From: Phycisphaerae bacterium
GTDB taxonomy: Bacteria > Planctomycetota > Phycisphaerae > SM23-33
Assembly: GCA_030754715.1 (NCBI GenBank)
Contig: JASLZV010000019.1
Location: forward strand, 1-12,180
Length of the DNA: 12,180 nucleotides
Direction of reading: 5' to 3'
Positions 8,901 through 12,180 of the stretch are shown piece by piece. The notes under the pieces are model-generated. The model was not told the origin of the DNA. It worked only from the letters and a program-made list of their open reading frames with translations, and did no database searches. How positions within the stretch are numbered: position 1 is the first letter of the stretch; each line of letters opens with the position of its first letter. Both the position numbers and the translations under genes were made by a program.

Positions 8901-9255
8901 CTCGGTTGCTGCGCTTCTCGTTGGCCTTTTTCCGTTTCTGATGCTCAGGAAAGTCCGTAACGACAGGAACGCTCAGTAACAGTTCCTTTCGCGGCTCAAT
9001 ACTGTGCTCTTGGAATACCCTGCGCCAACGATTCGCAAGTTCTCCGTTTTGGCCATACCATAAGAAGTCATGAAACTTGGTGTTAGTAATCTTCTTCCAA
9101 CCCTTATCCCCTGAAACTTTTCCCATGTATGAGAACAGGTCTACGAAGATAGGTTCTTGGTTTGATCGAACGATGACACCATCGTGGTCATCTTCTTTAT
9201 CGACAAGGAAATAAATCCTGTCGTCATAATAATCGGCCACATGGATAGCGCGCAT
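5968..9255 (-). CDS. Giant multidomain protein with zinc-metallopeptidase-like HEFAH motif (1095 aa)
   Basis: Three blocks can be seen. Residues 1-120 form a compact, beta-rich head. Residues about 130-230 are basic and probably disordered, with the shared module ALGRRIGRGARR...VQEGTPWERPALP (134-181) and GFQSHR (194-199). Residues about 300-600 contain HHEFAHADHY, whose H516-E-F-A-H520 fits the HExxH zinc site of zincin peptidases; E577 in VVSERLARRF is a candidate third ligand. If active it would cleave proteins using a bound zinc ion; its substrate is unknown. The last 500 residues are unassigned, with a helical region at about 880-970. It has no signal peptide or transmembrane segment, so it presumably acts in the cytoplasm or as a virion protein. 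The ATG overlaps the upstream TGA by one base behind a weak GGTGG, which suggests translational coupling. The HExxH reading is direct; enzymatic activity is inference because short motifs occur by chance. Confidence 0.85.
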   Translation of the reverse strand: MRAIHVADYYDDRIYFLVDKEDDHDGVIVRSNQEPIFVDLFSYMGKVSGDKGWKKITNTKFHDFLWYGQNGELANRWRRVFQEHSIEPRKELLLSVPVVTDFPEHQKRKKANEKRSNRASEFKSLLAAGLHEKALGRRIGRGARRLARGGSFDADAIDADLDMIVQEGTPWERPALPSVPDSPRRMERRARQQGFQSHRDGGDASTRGWKTRDGKGWREFHKDPDRYVDISPKESRQILDAEHRAVEKAYSNGEPIHTRGELQAAFEKAHPGFADGSSEFDAAARGLLEEGGDLKAELSPIEREVGYALLEHLRLNPNLQDANLQVHSFRTRDEHDLPQVSIHADGWAMYEHGTLFDFDQNGELILKEDEKPTIQIAYKADTPLAENDHRRNDPDKKSPMANRMEDGKRYWDASLDAPFSPRADPKQSTSGAMDMMARRVYMSFMAELDEPHMMDSDQGWELDPTDNWYTPHTTQGVQDPRLERHVGVPRATRRKRKVRKQHEEATRHASANIAHHEFAHADHYMAMRKDLIAAIKKHVGEGGTTMEGLERFIREQLVTNMTDRQRRRALEAVVSERLARRFPKYVAYLNGNKTAAIVGMVSPETITPNGSSADLRDIRDRGRASMEGLIEHLKQPIMGADGEPILITDDIADFLNSHPVFTSSSLEGILDLDPEDLDPRISDRDAMPGDPVSAGESLTRQHLLNVFGSEHAYLDASGNPFAGADVGGGPQRTPLWAVTLSHDAPGRRGKYGGRYVQPLSGRSLIDVEEHQASTSSPSSANVLNNFVYTPDALEIMLGHGTPEIHMHGVVGSDPEMGRDAIIPPLSPEGARVLIDAMARTVGQIPDYGPNNWYKESLMSGGTPGRTLADIPPDTPPKIGKGRDIMPFLDEDLPAAEVGEALQELVEHWTDKVIGRARSASGDQREIQLKNISQYLEAVGRSAFHFDDLSEAEIDGIMDLLDDIGIESTLSGGRTVSWAPYMGWIDQRPNQAPGMTPLVNGMNARHHEFFAELGAALSSGLTIRPPVDSVQHTALKKVTAWLRRDQPFTAKVNIDTSRISRIHLPRDEYLRREELLQQGLEMERLARNTTKQEAHG
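5979..5984 (-). promoter_or_regulatory. Ribosome binding site for the 98-aa gene
   Basis: AGGAAG on the minus strand lies three bases before the ATG at 5973-5975, inside the end of the 1095-aa gene. It favours this start over the in-frame ATG at 6062. Confidence 0.55.
7696..7710 (-). other. HExxH zinc-binding motif (HEFAH)
   Basis: This encodes H516-E517-F518-A519-H520 of the 1095-aa protein. It lies in a predicted helix preceded by SANIAH and followed by ADHYMAM, which is the usual helix context of zincin active sites (small or hydrophobic residues before the His, and an aromatic after the second His). Confidence 0.55.
8659..8676 (-). repeat. GFQSHR motif variant (1095-aa protein, residues 194-199)
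   Basis: This encodes a variant preceded by RQQ and followed by DGG and then RGW at 207-209. The partial giant protein has RQG-GLASRR-GSS and then RGW at the equivalent place after its shared module, so this is an extension of the same homology. Confidence 0.5.
8713..8856 (-). repeat. Shared module, copy A (residues 134-181 of the 1095-aa protein)
   Basis: This encodes ALGRRIGRGARRLAR, a short Gly-Gly-Ser step, then an acidic DADLDM step, then VQEGTPWERPALPSVPD. Copy B at 2326-2493 in another gene is the same at 12 of the first 15 and 24 of the last 30 aligned residues. The codons differ at many synonymous positions, so the conservation is at protein level. Confidence 0.85.
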
Positions 9256-12152
9256 CAGACCACCGAGACTACTGGATCGTAAACGGGAGCAGGCCGACGA
9301 ATGGTGTCTACCAGCGTCTGCCTTCTTCTAATAATGTCTGCTCTGATCAGGTGTTGTAGCAGTTCATAAACGTTGCTGTTGGGGCTGGGCTGAGTCCCGC
9401 CCCAGGCGGTCGGCGGGAGGGAGAGCCATGTTGCTGGGTCGAAGTAATCGATAGCGTCATGGTTTGGGAAAACTGTTTCGAGACCTAGTTTTCTGAGTTC
9501 ACGCTTCTTCTCTAACATCCCTAAATAGTTTCTCATATAGGTCGCGTAGTGGTGACCCGAAGATCCGTAATCAGATAACAGTTGATCCAATTCTGTATCC
9601 GAGAGATTGAATGATGCTAGGGCATCTAAGAGTTCCTGGTTATTGCGACCCAGGTCTCCGGGAGCCAATTCATCGGGAACATTAAACGTTCCAACGGGCA
9701 TGCTTACATGCTCAACATCTTCGAAATCAAAGCCTCCCGGCACGAGCGCTTCGGCGTACCGTTGGGATGCGCCGGCTGCCTGCGCTGGACTCACACCCTG
9801 TTGGACTGCTCTTTGATGAGCGTCCGGATCGAGCACTCCGCTCCAGTCGCCTGTAAGACTTCCATTCAGGAGAGACATCACATGCGCTCGGTTCTCTTTG
9901 CGATTGCGACCCACATGATTCGCACTAACTGTTGTCTCTGGATACAGTATTGCTGCGAGTAAGTCGTCAGCGTTCGTTGAGGTCATGCCGGTCGGTCGCT
10001 TGGCTCCCTGAAGTGCAGAGTCGCCGAATACGACCGAGGAGTCGTTGGCGCGATCTGCTTTCAATACGAACTCAATCCCTCCTCCATCTAAACCCCCGCC
10101 ATATACCCATGTTGCTGGTCCACTTGGGGCGATCTCACCCCAGTAGTCGGGGAGGAAATCCGGGTCGGTGTTTCTAAAATTAGGACGGTTCTTGTCCTTG
10201 TTGGCTTTGATCCATGCGGCTTTCAGTTTGCGGTATTCCTTATGGTCGAGAGAACCGCTGACGGGTCGGACATCCGCAGGGGCGTCTAGGGGGATACCCC
10301 ATGTCAGTTCCAGTTCCCGGCGGGCATCCGCCGGGGACATATCCGAAGCCGCCTCGTGTGTTGACTTGATCCGCCTGTCCGGATCCGCGAGTATCTCATC
10401 GACCTTCCCACGCTTGGCAGCAACGCGAATCCTGGGGTCGAAATCGCTCACATACTCCCGTGCGGCTTGCCTGAGACGGTCTAGGATTTCTTCGTCGGTA
10501 TTGTCTGCAATGAATCTGCGAACCGCCTTCGGCAGGGGAACGTCCCCGTCTCCACCTCCTCCACGGAAATGTTCGATCGCTCCACTCGCCGAATCTAGGG
10601 CACGCCCGACCTTGTTCTCACGGGTGTCAACGGTCCAGTCGTGCATTCCTCCTCCGAGGGGCCTCTGGGGGTCTGTGGCTTCTTCAACGAACACATCGTC
10701 GGGAACGAAAATGTCACCCGTCGTGCCGCCGACCCGCCTCCTGGCCACTCGCCTTTCTTCGTCCTTCTCCTGCATGCGAGCCCTGACGCTGCGGTCAGTA
10801 CTACCCCGGGACGACTGCAGCCCTATCTGATTGTTCCTGTTGAACTCCCGGCGGTCGCTTCGCTCTATCCCGGCCAGATATTCAAAGTCTTCAGCGAGTT
10901 CTGCCAGTTCGGCCGGATCCTGGGTTCTCCTGCGGGCACGCATGTTTTCTGTTAGGCGTTCCTGCTGTTGACCGAGGCTCCTTTTCAACTCACTATTACG
11001 ACGAGAAGCCAAACCGCCCACTCGCAGATATTCGTCCGCGATTTCGTCTACGCTCCTTTTCTCCCGATCCCGCTGCCAGGCGGCTTCGCCGTGGTTCGCC
11101 CAGAAGAGATCTTCGAATATGGCGTGGCCCGTTTTGTTGGTGGGTTTCGGTTCTCCACCTTCGAACAAAACCTCATCACCGACAGTGACACGCACATCGA
11201 ATGGAGTGAAGTGATCATTTGCTTTTGCAGCGAAGTTGGAGTTATCTACGCGTATCCCGTGTTCCTCGAGACTCGCCATGTGGGCACGCATCTTTTCGCG
11301 GGCAGCCAGTTGCGCTGGAGTGCGTTCAGGAGGATCGGCTGTGGTGATCTGATCCGGATCCAACACCACATAGGAAGACTGCCGGGGGTCACCGGAGTTC
11401 ATTCTGCCAACCTGATTGGCATCTTCTCCCTTGGATCGACCCATGTAGGCTTCCTTGATAATCAGGCCGTCATAGCCGAAACTTTTAATCCATTCGCGTG
11501 TTATCTCATCGTTGCGAGTGCCGATTCCTTCTTCACCCACCGGATCGTCTCCGCTCCTGAATCGCATGAGGGTGCTGTCTTCCAGTTGTTCGGCAGTGAG
11601 CAGCCCGGTTAGTTCCGGATTCCCATAACCATTGTCGTTGAAGTCTTGCCAACTTTGCTGGAAAGGCTTGCGTCCATGTTCTTTCTGGTACTCATGCCAT
11701 TTCACGACACGCTTCAATTCGTCCATGAAAGACCCAATGAACCCGCCCGGGTCGTAGGTCTCGTTTCTCGGAAGGTCCACCACACGCTCCATGATGGATT
11801 CGTCACCTCTGAGCATGTCAAAAAGTTCTGGTTTCCTACGCAGATATTCCGTGAACGCTTCTTCATACACATCATCAAGTCCCAATTCAGAAATGAGAGC
11901 CCTTTGACGTAGGAGTCCGACGGTCTGTAGATCGTCAATGTGTACGGGATTGTTCATTCTGATATGCACAACCTTCACATGGTTGCCCATCCCTGAGGCA
12001 GTTTGTTCAAACGGAGAAAAATGGAAACCGAGACCGGAGTCTGGATTTTTAGCCCCACCAGCGTTATCGCTGAGACGTGCTCCGAACATAAACTCGTCAA
12101 ACTCCTCTGGTGATCCGTGATACATGATGTCGGTAGGAAGAGGCACTGCCAT
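9255..12152 (-). CDS. Giant phage-type multidomain protein with N-terminal ADP-ribosyltransferase-like domain (965 aa)
   Basis: Residues 9-273 look like the ADP-ribosyltransferase domain of phage polyvalent proteins. It has an opening MYHGSPEEFDEF (Y11, H12, G13), a GLGFHFS motif at 40-46, and a closing GYDGLIIKE (226-234) followed by YVVLDPDQI (261-269). Proteins of this class transfer ADP-ribose from NAD to a target; the target here is unknown. Residues about 355-480 are Arg/Glu-rich and probably disordered, with GLASRR (380-385) and GLQSSRG (444-450). Residues about 626-745 (RPVSG, IEFVLK, SVVFGDS) may be a second ART-like fold. The C-terminal 220 residues are helical and unassigned. There is no signal peptide or membrane segment. 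The start is the first ATG in frame, but its ribosome binding site is weak and no in-frame stop precedes it within the window, so a start beyond the right edge is possible. The stop overlaps the next start by one base (TGATG). The ART assignment is family knowledge plus motif reading; delivery into the host is inference. Confidence 0.85.
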   Translation of the reverse strand: MAVPLPTDIMYHGSPEEFDEFMFGARLSDNAGGAKNPDSGLGFHFSPFEQTASGMGNHVKVVHIRMNNPVHIDDLQTVGLLRQRALISELGLDDVYEEAFTEYLRRKPELFDMLRGDESIMERVVDLPRNETYDPGGFIGSFMDELKRVVKWHEYQKEHGRKPFQQSWQDFNDNGYGNPELTGLLTAEQLEDSTLMRFRSGDDPVGEEGIGTRNDEITREWIKSFGYDGLIIKEAYMGRSKGEDANQVGRMNSGDPRQSSYVVLDPDQITTADPPERTPAQLAAREKMRAHMASLEEHGIRVDNSNFAAKANDHFTPFDVRVTVGDEVLFEGGEPKPTNKTGHAIFEDLFWANHGEAAWQRDREKRSVDEIADEYLRVGGLASRRNSELKRSLGQQQERLTENMRARRRTQDPAELAELAEDFEYLAGIERSDRREFNRNNQIGLQSSRGSTDRSVRARMQEKDEERRVARRRVGGTTGDIFVPDDVFVEEATDPQRPLGGGMHDWTVDTRENKVGRALDSASGAIEHFRGGGGDGDVPLPKAVRRFIADNTDEEILDRLRQAAREYVSDFDPRIRVAAKRGKVDEILADPDRRIKSTHEAASDMSPADARRELELTWGIPLDAPADVRPVSGSLDHKEYRKLKAAWIKANKDKNRPNFRNTDPDFLPDYWGEIAPSGPATWVYGGGLDGGGIEFVLKADRANDSSVVFGDSALQGAKRPTGMTSTNADDLLAAILYPETTVSANHVGRNRKENRAHVMSLLNGSLTGDWSGVLDPDAHQRAVQQGVSPAQAAGASQRYAEALVPGGFDFEDVEHVSMPVGTFNVPDELAPGDLGRNNQELLDALASFNLSDTELDQLLSDYGSSGHHYATYMRNYLGMLEKKRELRKLGLETVFPNHDAIDYFDPATWLSLPPTAWGGTQPSPNSNVYELLQHLIRADIIRRRQTLVDTIRRPAPVYDPVVSVV
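9918..10277 (-). other. Possible second ART-like region in the 965-aa protein
   Basis: This covers residues 626-745. RPVSG (629-633) is followed by a YWGEI strand (670-674), GGGIEFVLK (690-698) and SVVFGDS (706-712), then TSTNADDLLAAIL. An Arg-containing opening strand followed by a hydrophobic strand and a Ser/Gly/Asp-rich strand resembles ART-like toxin domains found in actinobacterial phage and toxin proteins. There is no clear Ser-Thr-Ser or Glu-x-Glu triad, so it could be an inactive relative or an unrelated structural domain. Confidence 0.25.
10803..10823 (-). repeat. GLQSSRG motif variant (965-aa protein, residues 444-450)
   Basis: This encodes a variant of the GLASRR element within a charged region (NNQI before, STDRS after). 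The Gly, Leu, Ser and second Arg positions are kept. Confidence 0.4.
10998..11015 (-). repeat. GLASRR motif copy (965-aa protein, residues 380-385)
   Basis: This encodes GLASRR followed by NSELKRSL, at the boundary between the N-terminal domains and the Arg/Glu-rich stretch. Its codons differ again (TTG GCT TCT CGT CGT after the Gly). Confidence 0.6.
11334..12128 (-). other. ART-like (ADP-ribosyltransferase of polyvalent proteins) domain
   Basis: This covers residues 9-273 of the 965-aa protein. The order YHG, then G.GFHFS about 30 residues later, then GYDGLII, then YVV.DPDQI matches the architecture of phage ART domains that open with YHGT/S and close with Y(V)VF.P.QI. H44 sits where many ARTs have Tyr, and His-Phe at this point also occurs in phage members. 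E234 is a possible acidic catalytic residue, but I cannot prove it. The domain is longer than a compact ART because of charged helical insertions at about 85-225. Confidence 0.6.
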
Positions 12153-12180
12153 CTCGCGGTGATCGGAAGAAGCCCCCGGC
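12153..12180. other. 28-base right edge, no gene assigned
   Basis: The stretch has no stop codon in any minus-strand frame and no strong Shine-Dalgarno before the ATG at 12150-12152. It could be the end of an upstream gene, the leader of the 965-aa gene, or a continuation of that gene's frame. Confidence 0.4.

Noticed and set aside
10168..11612. Two plus-strand open frames of 220 and 214 aa
   Set aside because: They are antisense to the 965-aa gene, with Ser/Arg-rich composition typical of shadow frames and no family resemblance.
1..12180. Promoters, rho-independent terminators, tRNAs or CRISPR repeats
   Set aside because: Every gene junction overlaps and I saw no GC hairpin followed by a T run, no tRNA cloverleaf and no regular direct repeats with spacers. 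The only tandem repeat encodes the Ala-Pro-Glu linker.

Overview
The window reads as one dense, unidirectional cassette on the minus strand, transcribed from the right edge (12180) to the left edge (1). Six coding regions lie end to end with no intergenic space: stop and start codons overlap by 1, 8, 11, 1 and 4 bases. The only apparently non-coding bases are the 28 at the right edge. There is no tRNA, rRNA, CRISPR array, insertion sequence, promoter or terminator that I can support. Long plus-strand open frames are antisense shadows of these genes.

The layout and protein types point to a tailed bacteriophage or prophage, probably from an environmental genome. The genes are tightly coupled, and three of the six proteins are about 1,000 residues or longer. 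These giants combine short enzyme-like domains with Arg/Asp/Glu-rich, probably disordered stretches. The lead protein (965 aa) opens with a recognisable ADP-ribosyltransferase-like domain. The second (1095 aa) carries a zinc-peptidase-like HEFAH motif. This combination matches the 'polyvalent protein' theme known in phages and conjugative elements, in which long multidomain proteins are thought to be delivered with the DNA to act on host defences. No terminase, portal, capsid or tail gene is visible, so the phage assignment is inference, and the host cannot be named from this window.

In transcription order the genes are: (1) 965 aa, N-terminal ART-like domain and a possible second ART-like region; (2) 1095 aa, zincin-like; (3) 98 aa, unknown; (4) 220 aa, basic protein with a Trp/Cys/His motif; (5) 657 aa, two halves joined by an Ala-Pro-Glu linker, with a weakly kinase-like C-terminal half; (6) a GTG-started protein of at least 1019 aa that runs off the left edge without a stop.

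The most interesting structure is shared between genes. A module of about 50 residues, including IGRGARR and DADLDM.VQEGT.WERPALP, is present in gene 2 and again in gene 6, about 6.4 kb apart. The two copies are strongly conserved as protein but have many synonymous differences. A shorter motif, G[LF][AQ]S.R (GLASRR and variants), recurs at least five times across genes 1, 2 and 6. These shared elements suggest that the large proteins are handled by one common partner, for example a virion-loading factor, scaffold or maturation protease. That role is a hypothesis.
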